Assembly: GCA_026706505.1 (NCBI GenBank)
Contig: JAPOYQ010000307.1
Coordinates: 1 to 12,421 of the forward strand
Length of the DNA: 12,421 bases
Reading direction: 5' to 3'
Source of the DNA: Gemmatimonadota bacterium
GTDB lineage: Bacteria > Latescibacterota > UBA2968 > UBA8231
The translations under genes were made by a program, and so were the position numbers. Position 1 is the first letter of the stretch. Every line of letters begins with the position of its first letter. Of this stretch, positions 6,491-12,421 are shown piece by piece. The notes below the pieces were generated by a model. The model was not told the DNA's origin. It searched no databases and saw nothing but the letters and a program-made list of their open reading frames with translations.

Positions 6491-6604
6491 TCAGCAATCG
6501 GAAGGCACTAGGACGGTAAGGGATAAACTAGCCCTAACCCAGCCGCTAGGTATTATGTGGTACTGTAATATGTTAAATGTAGTCTATCATTAAAAGCTGC
6601 TTCA

Positions 6605-6654
6605 TAAAAGACCATATATGGCTCTTTTTATCATTTAGACCATATATAGTCTCC
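6605..6654. repeat. Two AGACCATATAT repeats, the first centred on the palindrome CCATATATGG
   Basis: AGACCATATAT occurs at 6609-6619 and again at 6637-6647, 28 bp apart. The first copy sits in an almost symmetric unit: AAAAGA, then the perfect palindrome CCATATATGG (6612-6621), then an extra C, then TCTTTT. The second copy runs into AGTCT and is only partly symmetric. A 28-bp offset is close to, but not exactly, three helical turns. They could be binding sites for a dimeric regulator; they lie about 60-100 bp upstream of the predicted promoter. Confidence 0.35.
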
Positions 6655-6677
6655 TATCTCAAATAAAAATACCCCAA

Positions 6678-6694
6678 AATAAGAACTCCTTATT
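6678..6694. repeat. AATAAG/CTTATT stem-loop just upstream of the promoter
   Basis: A perfect 6-bp inverted repeat with a 5-nt spacer (AATAAG, AACTC, CTTATT) ends 11 bp before the -35 box at 6706. The position suits an activator or repressor site. The all-AT composition makes a chance match easy. Confidence 0.25.
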
Positions 6695-6705
6695 GTAATA
6701 TTTTA

Positions 6706-6734
6706 TTGACGCTTCTTTATGGGAATTATATACT
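6706..6734 (+). promoter_or_regulatory. Near-consensus sigma70-type promoter of the LRR-protease gene
   Basis: TTGACG (6706-6711) and TATACT (6729-6734) are separated by exactly 17 bp, each one base from the TTGACA/TATAAT consensus. Transcription would start near 6741, giving an untranslated leader of about 97 nt before the ATG at 6838. This is one of the best promoter matches in the window and the only one found between the YdjM-like gene and the LRR-protease gene. Confidence 0.7.
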
Positions 6735-6837
6735 TTAGTGTCCATGCTCAGATAGCTGGGCAAGTTAGGGCTATCAACAACGGAAGACCCTCATTAGACG
6801 ACGCTTATACCGAACTCATCCTTTAAGGCAACTTCCC

Positions 6838-8877
6838 ATGTTGCGCTTCGTCCTATTTTTCGTCCTATGCTGTTTCCTCTCCTGCTCAAAAGAGCAACCT
6901 CCGACTGCACCCGCAGGCAAGGCCACGGACGACGACTGTGCCCTTTGCGACTTTTTCGGCTCCTTTCAAGATCAATCGGACGGGGATACTGCGTCCGATA
7001 GTTCCTCGGTTTCACCGCCTGACAGTTCCTCGGCTTCACCGCCTGACAGTTCCTCGGTTTCACCGCCTGACAGTTTCTCGGTTTCGTCGCCGTCCGATGG
7101 GGTGTTCATCCCGGATGCAAATCTGAGGACGTATATCGAGCAGGTGCTAAATAAGAATCCCGGGGAGCCAATCACACAAGCGGAGATGCTTACGATACAG
7201 TACTTTATGGGAGGAATCGGTTTAGGGATTAAAGACCTTCGAGGTTTAGAAACAGCGAAGAATCTGCGATACGTATATCTTTCTAACAATCAGATTTCGG
7301 ATCTGACGCCCTTGGCCAACTTGGACAAGCTGCAAAACTTATATCTTAACCAGAATAATGTTTCAGATATATCGCCATTGATCGCGTTGCCTCGCTTGAG
7401 AACGTTAGTGATTGGCGATAATCCTTTAAGTGCAGCCTCTATCCAAAAACATATTCCAGCTCTTCAACTCCGTGGGGTCAATGTAGATTTTTGGATTTCC
7501 TCTTCCTCATCGCCGTCCGATGGGGTGTTCATCCCGGATGCAAATCTGAGGACGCTTATAGAGCAGGTGCTAAATAAGAGGCCCGGGGAGTCGGTCACTA
7601 TGAGGCCCGGGGAGCCGATCACGCAAGCGGAGATGCTTACGATACAGTACTTGAGGGGACACAGTAGAAGGATTAAAGACCTTCGAGGTTTAGAAACAGC
7701 GAAGAATCTGCGATCCTTAGATCTTGGTTCCAATCAGGTTTCGGATCTGACGCCCTTGGCCAACTTAAACCAACTGACCCGCTTAGAGCTTGGTTCCAAT
7801 CAGATTTCGGATCTGACGCCCTTGGCCAACTTAGACCAACTGACCCGCTTAGAGCTTGCTGACAATCGGATTTCGGATCTGACACCATTAGTGAACTTAG
7901 ACAAGCTGATATTCTTAAGTATTGGCATGAATGATTTTTTAGATATATCGCCGCTAACCGAGTTGCCTGACTTGGAAACTTTATCTCTTTGGATGAATGT
8001 CTTAAATGAAGTCTCCGTCCAAGAACACATCCCAGCTCTTCAAGGCCGTGGGGTCGATGTAGATTTTTCCCCTGTATATACAATTCCAGATGTGGAAAGT
8101 CCCTTCGATATTGAGTTAGTCTTTCTCGATGATTTCACAGAGTTAGAGCGGGAGCTGTGGCACCTGATTGCGAAGCGTTGGGAAGCGGTGATACAGATGG
8201 AACTTCCCGATTACGAGCTTTCTCGTGAGTTCTTTGCCTCGTTTGCTGGACGCCAGGTTAAAGTACCTGCCGGCGAATACATAGACGACCTACGAATTTA
8301 TGTAACGAAGTTTGACCCAGACGAGTATGAGCTAGCACATGGACGAAGACCAAATGGCATTGCGAGGCCCCTGCTATTGCGCTCAAGCTCTTTGCCGATT
8401 ATTGGTCATGTTGGAATTAACCAAGAGAGAGCTACTCGACTCACTGATGCTTGGCATACAGGACGCCATGAAATAGGACACGTTTTGGGAATTGGCAGCA
8501 TCTGGTTCGACAGTGGGATGCTTCCTGATCTAGGTACCGTTATTCATCCTCATTTTGCCGGTCCGCAAGCGATTGCGGCTTTTGATCGAGCCGGGGGCAT
8601 CAATTACCAAGGTGCGAAAATCCCAACAGAACTAGGAAGGCATTGGCACGGTGGCGTTTTGTCCGGTGAGCTTATGTCAACAACCTCTAATGGATTTCGT
8701 CAACTTTCAGCCATAACGCTTGGAGCGCTGAGTGATCTGGGCTACACAGTTGATTTTTCCGCGGCCGATCCCTACGAGCTCCACACAGGCGCATACGGAT
8801 TCGCAAAACCCGTCGCCGACGCGGTGTCCTTATGCTCGTTTGAGGGACTGCCCGCGCCAGTCTATGTGGACGATTGA
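6838..8877 (+). CDS. Lipoprotein with duplicated leucine-rich repeats and a leishmanolysin-like metzincin protease domain
   Basis: A 679-residue exported protein. MLRFVLFFVLCCFLSC is a lipoprotein signal with lipobox Leu-Ser-Cys16, so the mature protein should be lipid-anchored. Residues 54-85 are a Ser/Pro/Asp stalk of four 8-residue repeats. Two LRR cassettes follow (about 86-218 and 228-410). Each opens with GVFIPDANLRT and an LRR cap, continues with 22-residue internalin/SDS22-like repeats (SDLTPLANL), and closes with IPALQ-RGV-VDF. Residues about 420-645 form a zinc protease domain: HEIGHVLGIG (544-553) gives His544, Glu545 and His548. GRHWHGG supplies the likely third ligand (His602), and ELMS has the Met-turn (Met613). 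The tail LGALSDLGYTVDFSAADPY is typical of bacterial leishmanolysin-like (M8) domains. LRRs usually bind proteins or glycans, so a targeted surface protease is the natural inference. The gene is richer in A+T than the metabolic genes. Confidence 0.88.
   Translation: MLRFVLFFVLCCFLSCSKEQPPTAPAGKATDDDCALCDFFGSFQDQSDGDTASDSSSVSPPDSSSASPPDSSSVSPPDSFSVSSPSDGVFIPDANLRTYIEQVLNKNPGEPITQAEMLTIQYFMGGIGLGIKDLRGLETAKNLRYVYLSNNQISDLTPLANLDKLQNLYLNQNNVSDISPLIALPRLRTLVIGDNPLSAASIQKHIPALQLRGVNVDFWISSSSSPSDGVFIPDANLRTLIEQVLNKRPGESVTMRPGEPITQAEMLTIQYLRGHSRRIKDLRGLETAKNLRSLDLGSNQVSDLTPLANLNQLTRLELGSNQISDLTPLANLDQLTRLELADNRISDLTPLVNLDKLIFLSIGMNDFLDISPLTELPDLETLSLWMNVLNEVSVQEHIPALQGRGVDVDFSPVYTIPDVESPFDIELVFLDDFTELERELWHLIAKRWEAVIQMELPDYELSREFFASFAGRQVKVPAGEYIDDLRIYVTKFDPDEYELAHGRRPNGIARPLLLRSSSLPIIGHVGINQERATRLTDAWHTGRHEIGHVLGIGSIWFDSGMLPDLGTVIHPHFAGPQAIAAFDRAGGINYQGAKIPTELGRHWHGGVLSGELMSTTSNGFRQLSAITLGALSDLGYTVDFSAADPYELHTGAYGFAKPVADAVSLCSFEGLPAPVYVDD
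6997..7092 (+). repeat. Four tandem 24-bp units encoding the Ser/Pro stalk
   Basis: Units at 6997-7020, 7021-7044, 7045-7068 and 7069-7092 encode DSSSVSPP, DSSSASPP, DSSSVSPP and DSFSVSSP. The first three differ by only one or two bases from one another, while the last has drifted. The 24-bp period keeps the reading frame, so gain or loss of units would only change stalk length between the lipid anchor and the LRR domain. Confidence 0.9.
7091..7492 (+). repeat. LRR cassette, copy 1
   Basis: This 402-bp stretch and 7514-8068 are diverged copies of one cassette. Both start with the same run (CGTCCGATGGGGTGTTCATC), share long identical stretches such as the one encoding DLRGLETAKNLR, and end with GTAGATTTTT. 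Copy 1 encodes the cap and about three LRR units. See the copy 2 entry for how the two differ. Confidence 0.85.
7514..8068 (+). repeat. LRR cassette, copy 2 (expanded)
   Basis: Copy 2 is 555 bp, 153 bp longer than copy 1. The difference is explained exactly by three in-frame changes. There is a 24-bp (8-codon) addition around 7579-7617, where RPGESVTM is followed by RPGEPITQ. There are two extra 66-bp LRR units (the units at 7728-7793 and 7794-7859 are nearly identical in DNA). One codon is lost near 7650-7670. All changes preserve the frame, consistent with slipped-strand or recombinational growth under selection for a functional protein. Confidence 0.8.
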
Positions 8878-9042
8878 CCAAACAGAAGCGGACGCGAAGG
8901 ATGCCGCCTCCGCGCCCGCACATGCCATCATCCTTTTGCTATTTTTCTGCTGGCGCGTTGACTGCACAACCAATGGCTAGGATCAGCCGATAGCGATTAA
9001 AGTAACTAGACGCCAGCTACTCCCCATTCCTAATTCCCAATT
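8878..9042. other. Convergent intergenic gap with 7-bp repeats
   Basis: This 165-bp gap lies between the 3' ends of the LRR-protease gene and the minus-strand oxidoreductase gene. I see no hairpin followed by a T-run for either. Near its right end, and running over the oxidoreductase stop codon, is a short heptamer series ATTCCTA, ATTCCCA, ATTCTAA (9026-9046). It resembles the short-period repeats seen between genes in some cyanobacteria and uncultured phyla. Confidence 0.4.
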
Positions 9043-10254
9043 CTAAAGCCCCCACGCCTGATCGACATCGCGCTGGTACGCGTCAATCTTGCCCTCCAGC
9101 ACATCGGCAACCTGTACCACCTGCCCAGACTGACCAGATTCGTAGATAGCCTCGCTGACGGCCTTGCTGCGCAAGCCCTCCGCCGCGTCGATTTCCACCG
9201 GCCGCCCCTTGCTCAACGCGTCGATAAAATCCCACAACTCCAGCGTCACCCCGCCGGTAATCCCATACGGGAAGAGCGCGTCCTTTTCCCCCTCGCTCAG
9301 GGTCGCCAAATACATCTCTTGCAGCTCGGACATGCTGTGCGTGGTCCCGTCGGCGAGCTGGCACTCGCCATTGGCTTGAAAGGCGGCCGGGTGGAAGATG
9401 TCCGTGTCGATGATCGATCCCCTCTCGCCGCTCAGCGTCAGTTGGGTAAAACCCTTCCCCGGCGCGCTGATGGTCCAAGACCACGTGCCAATCAAGCCGC
9501 TCTTGAAGTTGAATATGCTGGTCCAAAAATCCTCGGACGCACTATTGACAATTTCCTCGCCTTGGCGATGGGGGCGCGGATATATCTGCTCAACTCGGGC
9601 GTACACGCTCTCGATCTCGCCAAACCAATAGCGCATGGTGTCAACCCAGTGCGCCCCGCTGTCCATGACCATGCCGCAGCCGCCCAACTTGCGATCAATG
9701 CGCCAGTGCCAATTAGGCACTTGGGTCGGATCGTTCCACCCCGCCTGCACGGCCCACCACATCTTCGGCGCGCCCAACAGGCCGTCGTTGAAAGCCCAGT
9801 GAATCGTGCGCTGGCCCAGGGCGCGGCGGCACTGCTCGGCCGTGGCGGCGACCCTCCCACAGCGCTGCGCCGTCTGCGCGATCTTCTTCGAGGCTCGCAC
9901 CGTGACGCCAATTGGCTTTTCGACCAGCACGTTAACCCCGCCTTCTAGCAGTTCGCAGGCCAGCACGTGGTGCAGGCCGTGCGGGCTGCATATATCGGCC
10001 CCACCGAGCGCATCTTCCCCGGCGAGCAATTCGGCCACGCTCGCATAGGCATTTACCTCCCAGCCAGCGAACCCATTGATGCGCGCGGCAAAATCCTCGG
10101 CGCGCGCTAGCACCTCATCTACAGCCGCGACAATGCGGAATCGCGTCTCGCCCTTTTCCAACAGCTCTTCGTATCCCCGCAAGTGCGCTCCGGCCATGCC
10201 GCCGCAACCCACCATCGCTAACTGGACCACCTCGCCCTTCTTGGTTTTACCCAT
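9043..10254 (-). CDS. Gfo/Idh/MocA family NAD(P)-dependent oxidoreductase
   Basis: A 403-residue cytosolic dehydrogenase of the Gfo/Idh/MocA family, which oxidises or reduces sugars, inositols and related polyols with NAD(P). The N-terminal Rossmann domain carries GCGGMAGAH (16-24) for dinucleotide binding. VEKPIGV (111-117) contains the conserved catalytic-region lysine (Lys113) of the EKP motif. DSGAHWVD (198-205) supplies the Asp/His pair expected in the active site at the start of the C-terminal domain. Length is typical and nothing is missing. I start the protein at the ATG 10252-10254, because GGAGG (10264-10260) lies 5 nt upstream; the GTG four codons earlier would put that ribosome-binding site inside the gene. 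It follows the hydrolase gene on the same strand but has its own promoter. The substrate cannot be told. Confidence 0.92.
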   Translation of the reverse strand: MGKTKKGEVVQLAMVGCGGMAGAHLRGYEELLEKGETRFRIVAAVDEVLARAEDFAARINGFAGWEVNAYASVAELLAGEDALGGADICSPHGLHHVLACELLEGGVNVLVEKPIGVTVRASKKIAQTAQRCGRVAATAEQCRRALGQRTIHWAFNDGLLGAPKMWWAVQAGWNDPTQVPNWHWRIDRKLGGCGMVMDSGAHWVDTMRYWFGEIESVYARVEQIYPRPHRQGEEIVNSASEDFWTSIFNFKSGLIGTWSWTISAPGKGFTQLTLSGERGSIIDTDIFHPAAFQANGECQLADGTTHSMSELQEMYLATLSEGEKDALFPYGITGGVTLELWDFIDALSKGRPVEIDAAEGLRSKAVSEAIYESGQSGQVVQVADVLEGKIDAYQRDVDQAWGL

Positions 10255-10283
10255 TTCTACCTCCACAGGTTGTATGTAGCCCT

Positions 10284-10312
10284 ATTATATCGCAAAGGAA
10301 TAAGTCACTCAA
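10284..10312 (-). promoter_or_regulatory. Near-consensus promoter of the oxidoreductase gene
   Basis: On the minus strand TTGAGT (10312-10307) is followed after exactly 17 bp by the perfect -10 box TATAAT (10289-10284). The -35 box directly abuts the hydrolase stop codon (10313-10315). Transcription would start near 10277, leaving only a short leader with GGAGG before the ATG at 10254. The oxidoreductase can therefore be expressed independently of the hydrolase upstream. Confidence 0.75.
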
Positions 10313-11164
10313 TCACCATCCCAGCACCTCCGTCAAAAACGCCTCCACCCCAGCCTCATACGTGGCTGCATCCTCGCTAAAGGCCGAACTGTGGCCGCCC
10401 CGCAGCTTGGTAAACGCCTTGGGGTGACTAGCAGCCTCGTACAGCCGCTGGCCGTGTTTAAACACAATAAACATGTCGTCGCGGCTGTGGCTCACTAGCA
10501 CCGGGCATTGTACCTGCTTTAGGTACTCCAGCGTGGGATACTTATAGCGGGCGAGCAAGCCGACCGGAAAGATCGGATACAGATCTCGGCCCAGCTCAGG
10601 TACGGAAGTAAAGGTCTCCTCCAAGAACAGGGCCGCCGGCGTCTTGTCCCGCGCCAGCCGCGCGGCGATTGGCCCGCCCAGCGAGCGGCCGATAATCGCG
10701 ATCTGATCTGGGGCTAGCCCGGCCTCTTGCACCAAGTAGTTCCAAGCCGCCTCGGCATCGCGGTGCGTACCTTCCTCAGAGGGCGTGCCCTCGCTCTGGC
10801 CATAGCCGCGATAGTCAAATAGCAAAATTCCCAAGCCCAACCGGTGCGCGTCCTCGGCCACTCCGAGCAGATGCGAGATGTTGCCTGCATTGCCATGGCA
10901 AAAAAGCACCGTGCCTCGCGCATCGGCTAGCGGCAAGTACCACCCGGCCAGCCGCACTCCGTCGCTGGCGACTAGCTCAACTTCTTCGTAGCGCATTCCA
11001 ACCGCGGCCGGCGTGGCCTTGATCGCGTCCCCAGGCACGTAGACCAGCTTGCTCTGGAAGATGTAGAGCGCAATTCCAGCCAAGACATAGAGCACCCCAA
11101 CCAGCAGCACAATTCCCAGCGCAAGGCGTCCTATGCTACAACCAATGAGTGGTATAAAGGACAT
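10313..11164 (-). CDS. Membrane-anchored alpha/beta hydrolase (BEM46/ABHD13-like)
   Basis: A 283-residue serine hydrolase with one N-terminal transmembrane anchor (about 13-35) followed by FQSKLVYVP, the usual entry to the BEM46/ABHD13-like branch. The domain shows HGNAGN (90-95) forming the oxyanion region, FDYRGYGQSEG (116-126), the nucleophile elbow GRSLGG with Ser161, SRDD with the acid Asp229 or Asp230, and GGHSSAF with His258. The order and spacing fit an intact catalytic triad; activity would be esterase-, thioesterase- or peptidase-like, with the substrate unknown. I chose the ATG at 11162-11164, which has GGAGGA about 10 nt upstream. The frame is open to 11233, but the added residues are unlike a signal and overlap the divergent regulatory region. 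It is divergent from the sugar dehydrogenase gene. Confidence 0.88.
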   Translation of the reverse strand: MSFIPLIGCSIGRLALGIVLLVGVLYVLAGIALYIFQSKLVYVPGDAIKATPAAVGMRYEEVELVASDGVRLAGWYLPLADARGTVLFCHGNAGNISHLLGVAEDAHRLGLGILLFDYRGYGQSEGTPSEEGTHRDAEAAWNYLVQEAGLAPDQIAIIGRSLGGPIAARLARDKTPAALFLEETFTSVPELGRDLYPIFPVGLLARYKYPTLEYLKQVQCPVLVSHSRDDMFIVFKHGQRLYEAASHPKAFTKLRGGHSSAFSEDAATYEAGVEAFLTEVLGW

Positions 11165-11226
11165 CAGTATCAGGTCCTCCGACTGAGTAGAAAGTGGAAA
11201 GTGCCCGTCCGCTCCCAATGGGACAC

Positions 11227-11252
11227 TCGCCACTGGCGATTTATGCTATAAT
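11227..11252 (+). promoter_or_regulatory. Extended -10 promoter with adjoining palindrome
   Basis: TGCTATAAT (11244-11252) is an extended -10 element with a perfect TATAAT hexamer. No good -35 is visible, but eight bases upstream of the hexamer's first T ends the perfect palindrome TCGCCACTGGCGA (11227-11239, centre at 11233), placed where a regulator would overlap the -35 zone. It could drive the sugar dehydrogenase gene with a leader of about 70 nt. Confidence 0.4.
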
Positions 11253-11260
11253 TAGAATTA

Positions 11261-11289
11261 TTGACATACCTAAGACAAAAAATGCTAAT
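11261..11289 (+). promoter_or_regulatory. Candidate promoter of the sugar dehydrogenase gene
   Basis: A perfect -35 box TTGACA (11261-11266) is followed after 17 bp by GCTAAT (11284-11289), four of six matches to the -10 consensus. Transcription from near 11296 would give a leader of about 30 nt to the ATG at 11328. It may act with or instead of the extended -10 element just upstream. Confidence 0.5.
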
Positions 11290-11327
11290 TTAGGACCTAA
11301 ATACCTACCCCACCCTGAAAGATTCCC

Positions 11328-12421
11328 ATGCCCATCGTCACATCATTCGCCTTCGCCCTCAGTGTCGCCGCTGTTGCCCTCGCCCAAGACGAAGGCTACC
11401 CCGACGGGACGCTGGTCCCCGAAGTCGATCTGGGATTGCAGCAGACTCCGCTCATTGTGCCCGAAGCCTTTCGCGGTGCCGTGCCACAAGATTTGGTACT
11501 CAATCTCCCTCCTGGCTTCTCGGCCCACGTCTTCGCCCACGAGGGTCTACGCAAACCCCGCTTTATGGCCTTTGACCCCAATGGCGTGTTGCACGTGGCC
11601 AACATGGGCGCTAGCCAGATCGTCGCCCTACCCGACCGCAATCGCGATGGCGTCGCTGACGAGCGCATCGTTTCTCTGCGCGGCCTCAGAGAAGCCCACA
11701 GCCTCCTGTTCTACAAAGACGCACTCTATGTCGCCGAGGAACACCAAGTTATCCGCGTGCGCGACACCGATGACGACCTAATATACGAACAAGAAGAAGT
11801 CATCCTGCCCGACGTTCCTTGGAAGGGTTGGCACGATACCCGAACCCTCGTCGTCGATCGCCACAACGACAAAATGTATCTGTCGGTCGGCTCGCCCTGC
11901 GACCTGTGCCGCATGGACGAGGGCTTTCAGGTCGTCGGCAACACCAACAACTCCGTGCCTCACCATCCCGAGCGCGGCACCATCTTGCAATTTAATCCCG
12001 ACGGCAGCGATCGCCGCATATTTGCCACTGGCATCCGCCACGTCATCGGCATGGACTTCCACCCGCAGACCAATGCACTGTGGGCCAATCACAACGGCCA
12101 CGACCTCGAAGGCCGCACTCGTCCGCCTGAGTGGATTGACATCATCGGCGACCAAGACTTTATGGGCTATCCTTTGGTCCACAGCCATCAAGTCTGGAGC
12201 GACTTTACCATTGATGGCTACGAAAAAGTACTGCCCATCACCCACGCAGACAGCCTCCTCGTCGCCACTCAAAAACGCCCAGTGGCCTTGGTGCCAGCTC
12301 ACTATGCGCCGATGGGCCTCCACTTCTATACTGGCGACCTGTTTCCCCCCCGCTACCACAATGCCGCCTTCGTCGCCTTCCGCGCCGGCAAAGCCAAGCT
12401 CTCGTCGCACCCCGGCTACCT
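11328..12421 (+). CDS. Exported PQQ-dependent sugar dehydrogenase-like beta-propeller protein, 3' end cut by the window
   Basis: The frame is open from ATG 11328 to the window end, giving 364 residues without a stop; the C-terminus is missing. Residues 1-19 are a signal peptide ending in VALA before QDEG, so the protein is probably periplasmic. Propeller blade phrases include PPGFSAHVFAHEGLRKPRFM (61-80), VLHVANM, VGSPCDLC (187-194), GIRHVIGMDFHPQTNALW (235-252), HAD at 306-308 and AHYAPMGLHFYTGDLFPPRY (324-343). These match the soluble glucose dehydrogenase / L-sorbosone dehydrogenase family, which oxidises sugars in the periplasm with pyrroloquinoline quinone. The paired cysteines 191 and 194 resemble the CNVC motif I recall from sorbosone dehydrogenase-type members. 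PQQ use and the sugar are inferred from family. A weak GAAAG precedes the ATG by 8 nt. Confidence 0.88.
   Translation, partial: MPIVTSFAFALSVAAVALAQDEGYPDGTLVPEVDLGLQQTPLIVPEAFRGAVPQDLVLNLPPGFSAHVFAHEGLRKPRFMAFDPNGVLHVANMGASQIVALPDRNRDGVADERIVSLRGLREAHSLLFYKDALYVAEEHQVIRVRDTDDDLIYEQEEVILPDVPWKGWHDTRTLVVDRHNDKMYLSVGSPCDLCRMDEGFQVVGNTNNSVPHHPERGTILQFNPDGSDRRIFATGIRHVIGMDFHPQTNALWANHNGHDLEGRTRPPEWIDIIGDQDFMGYPLVHSHQVWSDFTIDGYEKVLPITHADSLLVATQKRPVALVPAHYAPMGLHFYTGDLFPPRYHNAAFVAFRAGKAKLSSHPGY

Larger units (their letters stand above)
6529..6773. repeat. Possible MITE-like segment bounded by a 10-bp inverted repeat
   Basis: TAGCCCTAAC at 6529-6538 has its exact reverse complement, GTTAGGGCTA, at 6764-6773. 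Internal to both copies, a CCAGC follows on the inward side (directly after a C on the left, after TTGC on the right), so the similarity extends slightly. The enclosed 245 bp are AT-rich and non-coding and include the promoter of the LRR-protease gene. This is the shape of a small non-autonomous element, but no clear target-site duplication is visible and a 10-bp match can arise by chance. Confidence 0.3.
6491..6837. other. AT-rich intergenic region before the LRR-protease gene
   Basis: This stretch, right of the transposase remnant, has no credible gene. Its middle (about 6550-6740) is far richer in A+T than anything else in the window. It contains an inverted-repeat pair at its borders, a doubled GACCATATAT motif, a small stem-loop and a strong promoter, each listed separately. 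The last 100 bp are the presumed 5' untranslated region of the LRR-protease mRNA; a modest AAGG (6825-6828) lies 9 nt before its ATG. Confidence 0.6.

Noticed and set aside
6306..6497. A 63-codon minus-strand frame in the intergenic region.
   Set aside because: It overlaps the transposase remnant but in a different frame from the one that reads PSERYYQ and VVVAD, so it is not the coding frame.
6990..8070. The regular repeats as a CRISPR array.
   Set aside because: The repeats are contiguous 24-bp and 66-bp units in an open reading frame, with no unique spacers between identical repeats and no cas genes.
11165..11233. A 23-codon upstream extension of the alpha/beta hydrolase.
   Set aside because: The internal ATG has GGAGGA upstream and places the membrane anchor at the N-terminus as expected; the extension contains only Gly/Ser/acidic residues before it.
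11778..12410. A 210-codon minus-strand open frame opposite the sugar dehydrogenase.
   Set aside because: The plus strand carries an uninterrupted signal peptide and propeller motifs through the same region; the minus-strand frame has no recognisable domain.

Overview
The window looks like a piece of chromosome from a Gram-negative, probably uncultivated bacterium. The protein set is a lipoprotein with internalin-like leucine-rich repeats, a Gfo/Idh/MocA oxidoreductase, a secreted PQQ-type sugar dehydrogenase, a 2-oxoglutarate/Fe(II) oxygenase and two PLP aminotransferases. This reminds me of Poribacteria/Latescibacterota-type genomes, but the lineage is a low-confidence inference because there is no rRNA or other marker. 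Most genes are GC-rich. Two genes, the methyltransferase at the left end and the LRR protease, are clearly richer in A+T and look like accessory material.

Layout. (1) 103-1239, minus strand: a class I SAM-dependent methyltransferase of unknown target, with an uncertain N-terminus. (2) 1375-5172, minus strand: a tightly packed unit transcribed in the order 2OG-Fe(II) oxygenase, HisC-like aminotransferase, YefM-like antitoxin, RelE-like toxin, class III aminotransferase, with gaps of 3, 17, 2 and 29 nt. (3) 5186-6205, plus strand: a YdjM/DUF457 membrane protein. Its ATG lies only 13 bp from the TTG start of the divergent oxygenase gene. (4) 6206-6837: no intact gene. It holds the remnant of an IS transposase, then an AT-rich segment bounded by a 10-bp inverted repeat and containing a near-consensus sigma70-type promoter. 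(5) 6838-8877, plus strand: a lipoprotein with a Ser/Pro repeat stalk, two duplicated LRR cassettes and a C-terminal leishmanolysin-like metzincin protease. (6) 9043-10254, minus strand: a Gfo/Idh/MocA oxidoreductase with its own near-consensus promoter. (7) 10313-11164, minus strand: a membrane-anchored alpha/beta hydrolase. (8) 11328 to the window end, plus strand: an exported PQQ-dependent sugar dehydrogenase-like protein, cut off by the window edge.

How the parts may work together. The oxygenase and the two aminotransferases could form a small amino-acid tailoring pathway, with a toxin-antitoxin pair embedded in the same transcript; this is inference from spacing. The Gfo/Idh oxidoreductase and the sugar dehydrogenase suggest sugar or polyol catabolism. 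The most distinctive object is the LRR-metzincin lipoprotein: repeat-driven growth at three scales (24-bp stalk units, 66-bp LRR units, a roughly 400-bp cassette duplication) is still readable in its DNA, and its promoter sits in a possible small mobile element next to transposase debris.

No tRNA, rRNA, CRISPR array or convincing intrinsic terminator was seen.
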